NCBI RefSeq assembly: GCF_029167235.1
Contig: NZ_JARFTR010000271.1
Coordinates: 29,245-93,244, forward strand
Reading direction: 5' to 3'
DNA: 64,000 nucleotides
Origin: Kamptonema sp. UHCC 0994
GTDB lineage: Bacteria; Cyanobacteriota; Cyanobacteriia; Cyanobacteriales; Microcoleaceae
Both the position numbers and the translations under genes were made by a program. Shown here in pieces: positions 49,866 to 58,420 of this stretch (within the stretch, counting starts at the first letter, position 1; every line of letters starts with the position of its first letter). The notes under the pieces are model-generated. The model was not told where the DNA came from and searched no databases. It saw nothing but the letters and a program-made list of their open reading frames with translations.

Positions 49866-51368
49866 TTAGCCATTAGCCGTATCAGTACCTTGATGAATAG
49901 TTTTCACCCATTTTAGCTGCTTAGGCCGCACCGAAATCCGAGCCGTCACACTACCAACAACTACCAACCAGTGCAACATATACAGCGTACCGCGCATGGT
50001 TTGCAGCAAAGTCACAAAAACATTAGAAACAGCAAATTTCGTCTGCCTGCGAGTACGGCGCAACCCAATAAACATTCCCACCAAAGACAAAGTAATAGTC
50101 ATCACAGTCAGAGGGCTAGTTATCGGCAAACGGCGTAGGACAATCGACATCAAAGTATCAGGCAACGCCACAGTAGGTAAAAGATATTGCGTTACCCAAA
50201 ACCCAAACAAATCCCAAGTTTTCCCAGTCCCCATCCGGTTGCGAACAATCAACCGCCAGTAATCCAGATAACGTTGATAGCCGCCTTCTGCCCAGCGATT
50301 CCGCTGATGCCACAAAGCTAAAGCATTAGTAACACCTTCTTCCAGCACAGCCGGAAAAGCTAAAAATTCAATATCCCACTTATCTAAATGTAGTCGAATT
50401 GTTAAATCCAAATCATCAGTAATCGTCTCCTCATTCCAGCCCCCACAGCCCTCCAGAGCACTGCGTCGGACAAACTGACCATTGCCCCGCAACTCTCCAA
50501 TCCCACCAATAGCAGTCCGTTGCTGCTGGAAAAAACTATCGAGAGCCATCTCCGACTCTTGGCCGCGAGTCCAAAAATTTAGGGGAGCATTCGCGATCGC
50601 CTTTCGCACCTGCACCGCCCCCACCTGTTCCCGTTCAAACATCGGCAGCACCCGCCTCAGCAGATCCGAAGTCACGATCGCATCAGCATCAAACACCGCC
50701 AATATTTCCCCTTTAGTCATCGGTAACACTTGATTGAGCGCTCCCGACTTACCCCCACTGGCATCTGCCCCTCGGCGAAAGACACGCAACTGAGCGTACT
50801 CTTTAGCCAACTGTTCCAATACCTGTGGAGTTTTATCCGTGCTGCGATCGTCAATCACCCAAAGTTCGTATCGGCTAGTTGGATAATCTATATTGCAGAG
50901 CGTCTTGACCAGATCGCGAATAACCGCCTCTTCATTTTTAGCAGCTACCAGCAGCGAGACATAAGGCCAATTCTGCCGATCTTCATCACTCTCCGCACTC
51001 AAAGGCTCCGCTATAGATTGCGGCTTAGCAAACAAAACCCTACAGGCGTGAATCCATAACAAGCCTGTCAAACCCCAAACTATCCACGAGCCCCAAGAGA
51101 CTAAGTGGAGAGTAATAGTACCACCCCAGATCATAGTCAAAGCTACAGCCGCTTTGCCTCTGCGCCCCTGGTATAAATTTTGAGGGAAAAAAGGTGAAAA
51201 GCGGACATCGGAAGAGGAAGAGAGAGGAAGAGCGGGAGAAGGGAGGATTCCCTGACTCCTTCGCTCCTCTGCCATTCCCTGTTCCTCCTGAGCTAACTCA
51301 GAAATATCTAAGCGAAGTTCGCTTATGGAATCGCTGTCTGGCCAAGAACTATCCTGCATAGGTAACAA
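49866..51368 (-). CDS. mgdA: Membrane GT2 glycosyltransferase, MgdA-like (monoglucosyldiacylglycerol synthase)
   Basis: Likely makes monoglucosyldiacylglycerol, the precursor of galactolipids in cyanobacteria. 500 residues: N-terminal low-complexity stretch, two TM segments (about 75-115), GT2 domain with AAKNEEAVIRDL, IDDRSTDKT, VFDADA (DxD), ITDDLDLTIRL (TDDLD) and QRNRWAEGG (Q..RW), then three or four C-terminal hydrophobic segments. The run VQVRKAIANAPLNFWTRGQ and GIGELRGNGQFVRR are what I recall from the Synechocystis enzyme Sll1377. The alternative is another processive GT2 enzyme. The N-terminal 60 residues are S/P/E-rich and poorly conserved. Confidence 0.72.
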   Translation of the reverse strand: MLPMQDSSWPDSDSISELRLDISELAQEEQGMAEERRSQGILPSPALPLSSSSDVRFSPFFPQNLYQGRRGKAAVALTMIWGGTITLHLVSWGSWIVWGLTGLLWIHACRVLFAKPQSIAEPLSAESDEDRQNWPYVSLLVAAKNEEAVIRDLVKTLCNIDYPTSRYELWVIDDRSTDKTPQVLEQLAKEYAQLRVFRRGADASGGKSGALNQVLPMTKGEILAVFDADAIVTSDLLRRVLPMFEREQVGAVQVRKAIANAPLNFWTRGQESEMALDSFFQQQRTAIGGIGELRGNGQFVRRSALEGCGGWNEETITDDLDLTIRLHLDKWDIEFLAFPAVLEEGVTNALALWHQRNRWAEGGYQRYLDYWRLIVRNRMGTGKTWDLFGFWVTQYLLPTVALPDTLMSIVLRRLPITSPLTVMTITLSLVGMFIGLRRTRRQTKFAVSNVFVTLLQTMRGTLYMLHWLVVVGSVTARISVRPKQLKWVKTIHQGTDTANG

Positions 51369-51535
51369 GATTTAACCACCAATAGGTTCAGAATTTTAGG
51401 GACAAGTATCCACTTTACCAGTTTGTCGGCTTTTAGCTCTACTGGTTATTGGCAAGGTCAGCCTGCGAATCCTAGTATAGTTGGGTTGTGGAGTTTCCAT
51501 TCAAAAATTGAGATTAATTCTTAGGAGATCCAAAT

Positions 51536-51910
51536 ATGTCTATTCCTCAACTGAAGCCAGCCGATGAGAAAGAGGCAAAAGTCTACGCGCCCTTTTGCCA
51601 GGAAACAAGGCGAAGATTTTTACCTTTAGCTATTAGCCTCTACAAGCTTAAAAGTTTAGAAGGAGCGCGGAAAATCGATGGGGGCGAGGATATTCCTTTT
51701 GTTGCTAGCTGGAATGTATCGTCGCTACCGATTGACTTGACTCGCTGCCGGGTACTTTTTGACGGCAATGCTGAGCTTAGTTATGAAGTTACTTTACAAA
51801 GTTCGGAGTTTGTCAATTTCTTAATCGACGTACTCCTAACTTTTCAACGCACTCGCACGGTGGATTTCTCTAAAGGATTTTACCGCAAGCTGATGCGCCT
51901 TGATGATTAA
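51536..51910 (+). CDS. ebsA: EbsA-like conserved cyanobacterial protein
   Basis: Soluble protein of 124 residues found across cyanobacteria. The central CRVLFDGNAELSYEVTLQSS and the opening IPQLKPADEKEAKVYAPFCQ resemble the EbsA family, a type IV pilus assembly factor linked to biofilm suppression in Synechococcus elongatus. I match it from memory, so it should be treated as likely rather than certain. RBS AGGAG is 8 bases upstream of the ATG. No pilus genes are next to it. Confidence 0.55.
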   Translation: MSIPQLKPADEKEAKVYAPFCQETRRRFLPLAISLYKLKSLEGARKIDGGEDIPFVASWNVSSLPIDLTRCRVLFDGNAELSYEVTLQSSEFVNFLIDVLLTFQRTRTVDFSKGFYRKLMRLDD

Positions 51911-52219
51911 ATGGGAGCAGGGAACGGGGGGACTGGGGGAGGATGGGGAGATGAGGAAATGGCTTAGTTGGACTCCCAAAGCAATGATTTATCCTTCCCT
52001 ATGCCCCCCTTAATCAAAGTGGTGTATCATAAAATTTGAGCTTGGGAAGCAAATGCCTACCATCAAAAAGCCATCAAAACAATTGTTAGAAGGCTCTATC
52101 CGGGCAATTGCCAAATTTTTCTCGTAATTGATAGGGCGAAATTTGGCTGTTAGCTGCGAATTTTGGTAAAAAAAAATGAATTTGTCCAAATTTACAGGTG
52201 GAAATTGAGGAGTGAGGGC

Positions 52220-53290
52220 GTGGCGAAATCCACCAATTATTTGCTAATTGGATCGACTGAAGCTTATAGCGGCAAGTCTGCGATCGCCTTGGGAATGGCT
52301 GGTCAGTTCCAGGCAAAAGGACTGACAATCGGCTATGGCAAACCCCTAGGAACCTGTTTCAGTGACGATCGCGCTGATGGGGCAGACGAAGACGTGCGAT
52401 TCGTGGCCCAAACATTGAAGCTTTCAGACAGCCAGTTGCAGCCAACTCTGCTGTCGCTGGACGAAGTTACGATTCACAAACGGCTACGAGGCGAAGATCG
52501 AACTGATTACCGCCAGTCTCTAGCTCGCCACGCCCAAGCACAAGCCCCTGGCTTGGTGCTGTTGGAGGGGCCGGCTAATTTGGAAGAGGGCAGTCTATTT
52601 GACTTATCCGTACCTCAAGTGGCTGAGACAGTAGATGCCTCTGTGCTACTGGTGGTACGCCCGATTTCCCAATTTGTCGATGCTTTACTCTCGGCTAAGC
52701 GGCGTTTGGGCGATCGCTTAGTTGGTGTTGTAGTTAACGACGTTCCCTCTGAACAGCTAGAAGTAGTCACAGGAATGGTGCGACCATTTTTGGAAGCTCA
52801 AGGTATTCCCGTATTGGGAATACTCCCCAGAAGTGCTTTACTTCATAGCGTTAGCGTTAACGAACTGGTGCGGCAGTTAAAAGCCGATGTCCTCTGTCGT
52901 TCCGATCGCTTGGACTTGATGGTGGAATGTCTTTCTATTGGTGCGATGAACGTCAGTTCCGCTCTAAAATATTTCCGCAAAGCGAGAAATATGGCAGTAG
53001 TCACGGGAGGCGATCGCACGGATATTCAACTAGCAGCCCTGGAAAGCTCGACCCAGTGCTTGATTTTGACCGGGCAACTCCCCCCTTCTCCCCTGGTTCT
53101 CAGCAGGGCCGATGAGGTTGAAATTCCCGTTTTGTCCGTTGATTTGGATACCCTGACAACGGTGGAAATTATCGATAAAGCCTTTGGCAGTGTGCGCCTG
53201 CACGAACCGATTAAGGTAGAGTGCATCACTCAGTTAATGACAGAGCATTTTGACATTGACCGACTAATAGCCTCTTTAGGTCAAGTGTAA
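52220..53290 (+). CDS. BioD-like/DRTGG domain protein (phosphotransacetylase N-terminal-like)
   Basis: P-loop ATPase domain (about 1-215) with GSTEAYSGKSAIALGMAGQF near residues 10-29 and LVVRPISQFVDALLSAKR, followed by a DRTGG domain (about 220-340) with the name-giving VTGGDRTDIQLAAL. This is the N-terminal module of long phosphotransacetylases, here without the acyltransferase. The GTG at 52220 is preferred because GAGGAG stands 7 bases upstream and the protein then starts AKSTNYLLIGSTEA; the ORF extends to 52163 without support. Role unknown, perhaps regulatory binding of nucleotides. Confidence 0.8.
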   Translation: MAKSTNYLLIGSTEAYSGKSAIALGMAGQFQAKGLTIGYGKPLGTCFSDDRADGADEDVRFVAQTLKLSDSQLQPTLLSLDEVTIHKRLRGEDRTDYRQSLARHAQAQAPGLVLLEGPANLEEGSLFDLSVPQVAETVDASVLLVVRPISQFVDALLSAKRRLGDRLVGVVVNDVPSEQLEVVTGMVRPFLEAQGIPVLGILPRSALLHSVSVNELVRQLKADVLCRSDRLDLMVECLSIGAMNVSSALKYFRKARNMAVVTGGDRTDIQLAALESSTQCLILTGQLPPSPLVLSRADEVEIPVLSVDLDTLTTVEIIDKAFGSVRLHEPIKVECITQLMTEHFDIDRLIASLGQV

Positions 53291-53410
53291 ACGTAGGGGA
53301 GATGGGGGAGCGAGGGAGCAGAGGAGCAGGGGGACAGGGGGACAGGGGAGCAGGGGAGAGATTTCCGTCTTCCATCTCCCCTGCTCCCCCATCTCCCTCT
53401 ACGCCTCTAC
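53291..53410. repeat. Low-complexity/STRR region (GGGGAGCAG type)
   Basis: Purine-rich GGGGGACAGGGGAGCAG repeats change at about 53370 into their complement CCCCTGCTCCCCCATCTCCC, so the block is an imperfect large inverted repeat that could form a strong hairpin between the two genes. Confidence 0.7.
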
Positions 53411-53479
53411 CCTGCTCCTTAGATTAAAAGTTCAAAAGCTGCCAGACCTGCTAAAATTTACAAGGTTGTTATATTTAAC

Positions 53480-53995
53480 TTGATACAATCTTTGAGTCAA
53501 TCAATTGAACTACCCAAGGTAGATGATTTTTTACAAGAACTCGTCGCGATCCAGCAAACCGGCTCAAAACGGATTGCATTATTAGGATCTCGCCATGTTC
53601 CTATTACCCATCAGCAACTAATTGAGATGCTGAGCTATGCGCTAGTTCTAGGAGGCAATCAACTAATTACCTCCGGGGCTACAGGCACAAATTCAGCAGC
53701 CATTCGGGGAGCCATGCGGGCCGATCCCAACCTGCTGACAGTGATTTTGCCTCAAAGTCTGAGTCGCCAGCCTAGAGAGTCTCGCGAACAACTCGATCAA
53801 GTAATTCACTTGGTAGAAAATCCCAAAAATGATGCTTTGTCTTTGGGAGAAGCAAGTGCCATGTGCAATCAGGAGATTGTTTCTCGCTGTCAACAGCTAA
53901 TATGCTTTGCGTTTCACGAAAGCCACACCCTATTGCAAACTTGTCGGGATGCGGAAGATCAACGCAAAGTTGTTACTCTGTTCTATTTTGATTAA
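53480..53995 (+). CDS. SLOG/DprA-like Rossmann-fold protein
   Basis: 171 residues with a nucleotide-binding pattern resembling the DprA/LOG superfamily: RIALLGSRHVP at about 31-41, then QLITSGATGTNSAAIRGAMR and TVILPQSLSRQP, and a late LICFAFHESHTLLQT. It lacks the extra domains of full DprA. Members are often labelled DNA recombination-mediator-like; the true ligand is unknown. The TTG at 53480 is the only start that keeps the whole frame; the RBS is poor. The next gene begins 12 bp after the stop and may be co-transcribed. Confidence 0.65.
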   Translation: MIQSLSQSIELPKVDDFLQELVAIQQTGSKRIALLGSRHVPITHQQLIEMLSYALVLGGNQLITSGATGTNSAAIRGAMRADPNLLTVILPQSLSRQPRESREQLDQVIHLVENPKNDALSLGEASAMCNQEIVSRCQQLICFAFHESHTLLQTCRDAEDQRKVVTLFYFD

Positions 53996-54007
53996 AAGAC
54001 AAAGCGA

Positions 54008-54427
54008 ATGATGCTTCTGCAATTACCTGTATCGACAATTCTGCTCGATTCTATTGCAGCGGGAGCTGTGTTAGTTTACGCACCGTATTTAGTCGTGGCC
54101 TATGGGCGTTTGCAAGTAGGCTACGATTTAAATGCACCCCGCGCTATGTTTGATAAGTTACCTGCTTATGCTCAGCGAGCAACATGGGCTCACCAAAATT
54201 CGTTTGAGACGTTTGTTGTCTTTGCAGCGGCGGCTTTAATGGCTTATGCGACTGGTCAAAATTCGGATCAGGCTGGTTGGGCGGCGCTTGTTTTTGTGAT
54301 AACGCGGCTGTTATTTTCAGTTTTTTATATTCTGAATGTACCGCTGGCGCGATCGCTAATGTTTGGGATCGGTTCTTTTTGCACTGCCACTTTATTTATT
54401 CTCAGTTTGATAACTGTTAATGGTTAA
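54008..54427 (+). CDS. MAPEG family membrane protein
   Basis: Integral membrane protein of 139 residues with four hydrophobic helices. The MAPEG pattern is seen in the loop and second helix: FDKLPAYAQRATWAHQNSFE followed by TFVVFAAAALMAYATG, close to the conserved ...RA..AH.N..E. motif binding glutathione or lipid. Microsomal relatives are glutathione transferases/peroxidases; the cyanobacterial substrate is unknown. Confidence 0.88.
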   Translation: MMLLQLPVSTILLDSIAAGAVLVYAPYLVVAYGRLQVGYDLNAPRAMFDKLPAYAQRATWAHQNSFETFVVFAAAALMAYATGQNSDQAGWAALVFVITRLLFSVFYILNVPLARSLMFGIGSFCTATLFILSLITVNG

Positions 54428-54516
54428 CTGTTAACTGTTAGTTTTAGGTTATACTTTACTACTAACAATTACCAATTACCAATTACCAATTACCAATTAC
54501 CAATTACCAATTAAAA
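54425..54516. repeat. STRR run (TTAACTG and CCAATTA heptamers)
   Basis: TTAACTG copies just after the MAPEG stop, then six copies of CCAATTA ending a few bases before the YajQ start codon. The YajQ ribosome binding site is therefore inside or replaced by repeat sequence. Confidence 0.85.
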
Positions 54517-54519
54517 TTT

Positions 54520-55011
54520 ATGGCTTCCACATATTCATTTGATATTGTCAGTGACTTCGACAAGCAAGAATTAGTCAATGCTGTTGACCAAACCGTGCGT
54601 GAAATCCAAAGTCGCTACGACTTGAAAGATACGAAAACGACCGTAGAATTGGGCGAAGAGGCAATTAATGTAAATACGGACAGTGAATTTACCTTAGATG
54701 CCATTCACACGATTTTGCAAACAAAGGCAGCTAAGCGTAACCTGTCTCTGAAAATTTTTGACTATGGCAAAGTCGAATCTGCTAGCGGTAGTCGGGTTCG
54801 CCAAGAGATTAAGCTGAAAAAAGGAATTGCCCAGGAAATTGCCAAACAAATTAATAAGTTAATCCGTGACGAATTCAAGAAAGTTCAATCTTCAATTCAA
54901 GGCGATTCAGTACGGGTTTCTGCTAAATCTAAGGATGAATTGCAATTGATTATTCAACGCTTGAAAGAGGAAGATTATCCGGTGGCGCTGCAATTTACTA
55001 ACTATCGTTAG
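54520..55011 (+). CDS. YajQ family nucleotide-binding protein
   Basis: DUF520/YajQ protein of 163 residues, complete. It starts [20 protein letters not shown] and contains [14 protein letters not shown] and the repeated ferredoxin-like folds ending [20 protein letters not shown]. Some bacterial homologues bind cyclic di-GMP. Here no clear Shine-Dalgarno precedes the ATG (the upstream sequence is CCAATTAAAATTT). Confidence 0.93.
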   Translation: MASTYSFDIVSDFDKQELVNAVDQTVREIQSRYDLKDTKTTVELGEEAINVNTDSEFTLDAIHTILQTKAAKRNLSLKIFDYGKVESASGSRVRQEIKLKKGIAQEIAKQINKLIRDEFKKVQSSIQGDSVRVSAKSKDELQLIIQRLKEEDYPVALQFTNYR

Positions 55012-55046
55012 GAAGACAGTTAATAGAAAGAAATTAGAAAAATCAA

Positions 55047-55469
55047 TCACTCAACGTCACAGCGATCGCAAACACCGTAAACAGTCACCTCATAACTATC
55101 AACCTTCAATCCTGGGCGTAGTTGGTGTAAATCAATTCCCTGAAACTGATCCCAGGCAATATCCTCAATCTCACCACAACACTTACACCGAAAATGATGA
55201 TGGGGTACAATGTTGGCATCGTAGCGGCAAACACCCTCATCTAGCAAGACCTCTCGCACAAGTCCAGCATCTCGAAGAGTTTGCAGAGAAGTGTAGACAG
55301 TTGCTTGAGATGACGTTGGTGCATTCTGATTAAGATCGCACAAAATCTGCTCTACCGTTGGATGATCGGCACGGGTAAGTAAATTTGCATAGACAGCAAA
55401 CCGCTGAGGAGTAACCCGTAATCCCTTAGACTTTAACGTTTGAACAATCCTATCCGCTTCCTGCTGCAT
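55047..55469 (-). CDS. perR: Fur family regulator, PerR-like
   Basis: Metal-dependent repressor of 140 residues. Winged helix (RVTPQRFAVYANLL, ATVYTSLQTLRDAGLV), the metal-binding HHHFRCKCCGEIED and the second CxxC DRCD close to the C-terminus (structural zinc from two CxxC pairs). The Asp at the PerR-diagnostic position (YDANIVPHHH) and the divergent peroxiredoxin gene point to peroxide sensing rather than iron. The gap to peroxiredoxin is 307 bases. Confidence 0.82.
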   Translation of the reverse strand: MQQEADRIVQTLKSKGLRVTPQRFAVYANLLTRADHPTVEQILCDLNQNAPTSSQATVYTSLQTLRDAGLVREVLLDEGVCRYDANIVPHHHFRCKCCGEIEDIAWDQFQGIDLHQLRPGLKVDSYEVTVYGVCDRCDVE

Positions 55470-55635
55470 ACTAAACTTACTCCAAATGCCGTCCAGCCTT
55501 GCTTCCAGTTCTCCTTACCAAAGAAGACCTCACTATATCCCTGTATATCAGATGACCCACTTTTATATCCTAGCAGTGATTTTTTGGAAAAGCAATTATT
55601 TCTGAATTTTTATTATAACTAGGTATTTATTACTA

Positions 55636-55664
55636 TTGACTTATTCTTAAATCAGAATTATTCT
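55636..55664 (+). promoter_or_regulatory. Strong sigma70-type promoter of the peroxiredoxin gene
   Basis: TTGACT (55636-55641), exactly 17 bp, TATTCT (55659-55664), about 110 bases before the peroxiredoxin start. The spacer holds ATTCTTAAATCAGAAT, an imperfect inverted repeat that could be a PerR operator. The rest of the 307-base gap has no gene. Confidence 0.6.
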
Positions 55665-55776
55665 TAGTTAGTACAGCAAAAATCTTCTGCCTTGAGAAGA
55701 TTTTGGTCTTGTGGGTGTGCTTCACATACCAGCAAGAGGCTGTAAGTTGTGTTCAAACCACTGGAGAAAAGTAAAT

Positions 55777-56349
55777 ATGGCTGAGATTAAATCTGTACCA
55801 AGTGTTGTTTTCAAGACTCGCGTGCGTGATGAGTCTGTAGAAGGCTCTAACCCTTATCGTTGGGAAGATAAAACAACTGAACAACTTTTTGCGGGCAAAA
55901 AAGTTGTTGTTTTTTCACTACCAGGAGCATTTACACCAACCTGCTCATCCAACCACTTACCTCGCTACGAAGAACTCTATGATGAGTTCAAAGCTCAAGG
56001 TGTTGATGCAATTATTTGTGTATCAGTAAATGATGCCTTTGTCATGTTCCAGTGGGGCAAAAGTGTCGGAGCAAAAAATGTATTTTTGCTACCTGACGGC
56101 AGTGGTGAATTCACTCAAAAAATGGGAATGCTAGTTGACAAATCTAACATAGGATTTGGTCAGCGTTCTTGGCGCTATTCGATGCTAGTCAATGACTGTA
56201 AGATTGAGAAGATGTTTGTGGAGCCAGGTTTGGCAGATAACTGTCCTACCGATCCCTTTGAAGTTTCTGATGCTGATACAATGTTAGCTTACCTTAAAGG
56301 AGCTACTTCTACTGGTGTTTCTGCACCTCGTTTAGCCTTTGTTGGTTAA
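55777..56349 (+). CDS. Peroxiredoxin, type II (Prx5-like)
   Basis: Thiol peroxidase of 190 residues. The peroxidatic cysteine lies in [20 protein letters not shown] (PxxxTxxC), the catalytic Arg in [10 protein letters not shown]. Start ATG at 55777 with GGAG upstream; the extended frame from 55711 lacks support. The divergent perR gene and the thioredoxin-reductase-like gene downstream make a coherent peroxide-defence locus. Confidence 0.93.
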   Translation: MAEIKSVPSVVFKTRVRDESVEGSNPYRWEDKTTEQLFAGKKVVVFSLPGAFTPTCSSNHLPRYEELYDEFKAQGVDAIICVSVNDAFVMFQWGKSVGAKNVFLLPDGSGEFTQKMGMLVDKSNIGFGQRSWRYSMLVNDCKIEKMFVEPGLADNCPTDPFEVSDADTMLAYLKGATSTGVSAPRLAFVG

Positions 56350-56486
56350 TTGTTAATTGTTAACGGTTAACTGTTAATTGTTAACTGTTAACTGTTAACT
56401 GTTAACGGTTAACTGTTAACTGAGAAGTTGTTTTTACCTTGTACACAATTAGCAATTAGCAATTAGCAATTAGCAATTAGCAATTA
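56345..56486. repeat. STRR run (TTAACTG/TTAACGG and GCAATTA heptamers)
   Basis: About nine TTAACTG-type copies (56350-56425), a short unique stretch, then five AGCAATT copies (56452-56486). It fills the gap between peroxiredoxin and the flavoprotein gene. Confidence 0.85.
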
Positions 56487-56521
56487 ATCCTTTTTCCCTG
56501 TCCCTAATTCAGTAAAATTTT

Positions 56522-57541
56522 ATGAAACTATCTAGCAAAAATCTTGATGCTTCGCTTGAGACTATTTATGATGCCATTATTGTTGGTGGTGGTATGGGTG
56601 GATTGTCCGCAGCAATCTATTTGGGTCGCTATGGACTTAAATGCTTAGTAATAGAAAAAGGTAAAGGTAGATCGCTATGGATGCAGGATTTGCGTAATTA
56701 TTTAGGACTCGATCCTCATACACCCGGTAGAGATATATTGAATCATGGAACTAAACAAGCATTAGACTGGGGTGCAGATCATCTTCGAGGTTATGTAGAA
56801 GAAGTAACCGATGAAGGAGAGACATTAGCGGTACGGGTAAAGGTAGGAAAAAAAGATAGTATTTATCCTGTATTTCGGAGTAAATATCTAATCGCAGCAT
56901 CGGGGATAATGGATAATTTACCTGAAGTTGAGGATATGCAGAATCTTTATAATTATGCAGGTTATACGCTTCACGTCTGCATGATTTGTGATGGTTTTGA
57001 TATGTGGGATCAGAAAGCAGTTTTGATTGTTAATTCCGAATCTCAAATCAATGCAGCTTTTGTGTTGAATTGGTTTACTCCTTATATTTCGGTGCTAACT
57101 CATGGTTTGTGTGAGGTGAGCGATACAATGAGACAGAAGCTTGCGGATCATGGATATCCTTTATATGAGTCCCCCATTGCTCGTTTTTTGGGTGAAAAAC
57201 ATCAAATGAGCGGTGTGGAATTAAAAGATGGTACGGTAGTTGAGGCGACGACTGGTTTAATTAGTATGGGTTCGGTTTACCATAACCATTATTTAAAGGG
57301 AATTGAGGGGTTAGAGTGGGATGGTGAGAATTTAGTTACTAATGAGATGGCGCAAACTAGCCATAGTCGAATTTTTGCCCTTGGTGATTTGAAGAAGGGA
57401 TTAAATCAGGTGTCAATTGCTGTTGCTGATGGTACTTTGGCCGCTACTCAAATTTGGCGTAATATTCGTCGCGCTAGTGCGCCTCGTAAGTGGGAAGAGA
57501 ATCTGGTTAAGAGTGAAAAAGAAGTTGAAACTCCTGTCTAA
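56522..57541 (+). CDS. Thioredoxin-reductase-like flavoprotein with CxxC
   Basis: FAD/NAD(P)-dependent oxidoreductase of 339 residues. FAD motif DAIIVGGGMGGLSAAIYLGR at about 17-36, second FAD motif SRIFALGDLKKG. The redox pair is Cys153 and Cys156 (HVCMICDGFDMW), at the place of the TrxR CATCDG motif, but the NADPH loop that follows (AVLIVNSESQIN) lacks the usual GGGxxA/HRRxxxR pattern. Its natural partner may be the peroxiredoxin encoded just upstream. It could alternatively be one of the atypical cyanobacterial ferredoxin- or self-reduced TrxR-like proteins. Confidence 0.75.
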   Translation: MKLSSKNLDASLETIYDAIIVGGGMGGLSAAIYLGRYGLKCLVIEKGKGRSLWMQDLRNYLGLDPHTPGRDILNHGTKQALDWGADHLRGYVEEVTDEGETLAVRVKVGKKDSIYPVFRSKYLIAASGIMDNLPEVEDMQNLYNYAGYTLHVCMICDGFDMWDQKAVLIVNSESQINAAFVLNWFTPYISVLTHGLCEVSDTMRQKLADHGYPLYESPIARFLGEKHQMSGVELKDGTVVEATTGLISMGSVYHNHYLKGIEGLEWDGENLVTNEMAQTSHSRIFALGDLKKGLNQVSIAVADGTLAATQIWRNIRRASAPRKWEENLVKSEKEVETPV

Positions 57542-57564
57542 TAGAAAGTCCTCTTAAGAAGACT

Positions 57565-57682
57565 AGGACTTACCCACTATAACCGTGTTGCAAGGGTTTG
57601 GGTTTGCTTCGTACCCTCGCAACTTAGGCTTCGCTGGGATCGCAATGACAGAATAGCGTTAACGTGCGATGCGAATTCCTAG
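57565..57682. repeat. Degraded MITE-family element with Uma2 stop at its end
   Basis: Starts AGGACTTACCCAC, contains the interior GCTTCGCTGGGATCGCAATGACA similar to 596-684 and ends GAATTCCTAG (for AAGTCCT). The stop codon of the following minus-strand Uma2 gene (57679-57681) lies within this end. Confidence 0.5.
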
Positions 57683-58293
57683 CCTGCTCGAAAAATCTGT
57701 TCAACTGTTAAGTTCAACTCTGGAAAAGCCAGCGACTCAACCCTCTCGCTTTCCCTAAACTGTTTAACCTGATACTCCCCGTCTACCAGTTGGCAAACTG
57801 AGAGGGTGGGTTGTTTAGGATTGCCGATAAACTTGCGGCCACCTAAACCGAGGTAGTCCACAATCCAGTATTCGGGAATGCCCATTTCCTCATAGTCGGA
57901 AGCTTTGAAAAAATAATCATCCCGCCAGTTTGTGCTGACAACCTCTACAGCCAGTCGCACGGTCGCCCCCATCGTGATGATAGATTCTTTCTTCCAACGC
58001 GGTTCGTTTAAGAGCGCGGTTCGGTCTAAGACAATTACATCTGGCTGATAACCTGATTCGTTACGGGCGGGTTTAAGTAGGCAATCACCAGGGATGGAGT
58101 AAACCAATTGCGATCGCCTGATTTCAAAATTGATTTCACTGGAGATGAAACCCGTAACGTCGGAATGTTCGCCAGTTCCTAAAGGCATTTCAACAATTAC
58201 TCCGTTGTGTAGTTCGTAGCGGCTGGCAGAGTTCTCTGGATACCAGGCCACGAACTCATTAAACGTGACTGTTTTGGGTATGGCTTGGAGCAT
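57679..58293 (-). CDS. Uma2 family (DUF820) restriction-endonuclease-fold protein
   Basis: Canonical Uma2 protein of 204 residues: FNEFVAWYPENSASRYELHN and GVIVEMPLGTGEHSD, then YSIPGDCLLKPARNESGYQP with DVIVLD and VRLAVEVVSTNWRDDYF, YEEMGIPEYWIVDYLGLGG and the end EQIFRAG. The PD-(D/E)xK elements (QPDV...EVVS.NW..D) look intact. Unlike the protein at 36100 there is no repeat tail. Function of the family is not known; many copies per cyanobacterial genome are usual. Confidence 0.9.
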   Translation of the reverse strand: MLQAIPKTVTFNEFVAWYPENSASRYELHNGVIVEMPLGTGEHSDVTGFISSEINFEIRRSQLVYSIPGDCLLKPARNESGYQPDVIVLDRTALLNEPRWKKESIITMGATVRLAVEVVSTNWRDDYFFKASDYEEMGIPEYWIVDYLGLGGRKFIGNPKQPTLSVCQLVDGEYQVKQFRESERVESLAFPELNLTVEQIFRAG

Positions 58294-58420
58294 GGTTTTG
58301 CAGATAGAATTTGGGGAAAATAATTATAACGATCTCCCCCTACTGCTACTTAAAAAGGGAGACTTTGAACTCTCGCTCCCCCCTCCTTAAGAAAGCAAAA
58401 AGGGGGGTTAGGAGGAGCAA

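Noticed and set aside
53480..53995. Full DprA (DNA processing) protein
   Set aside because: Only a short Rossmann/SLOG-like core is present; the flanking SAM and winged-helix domains are missing.
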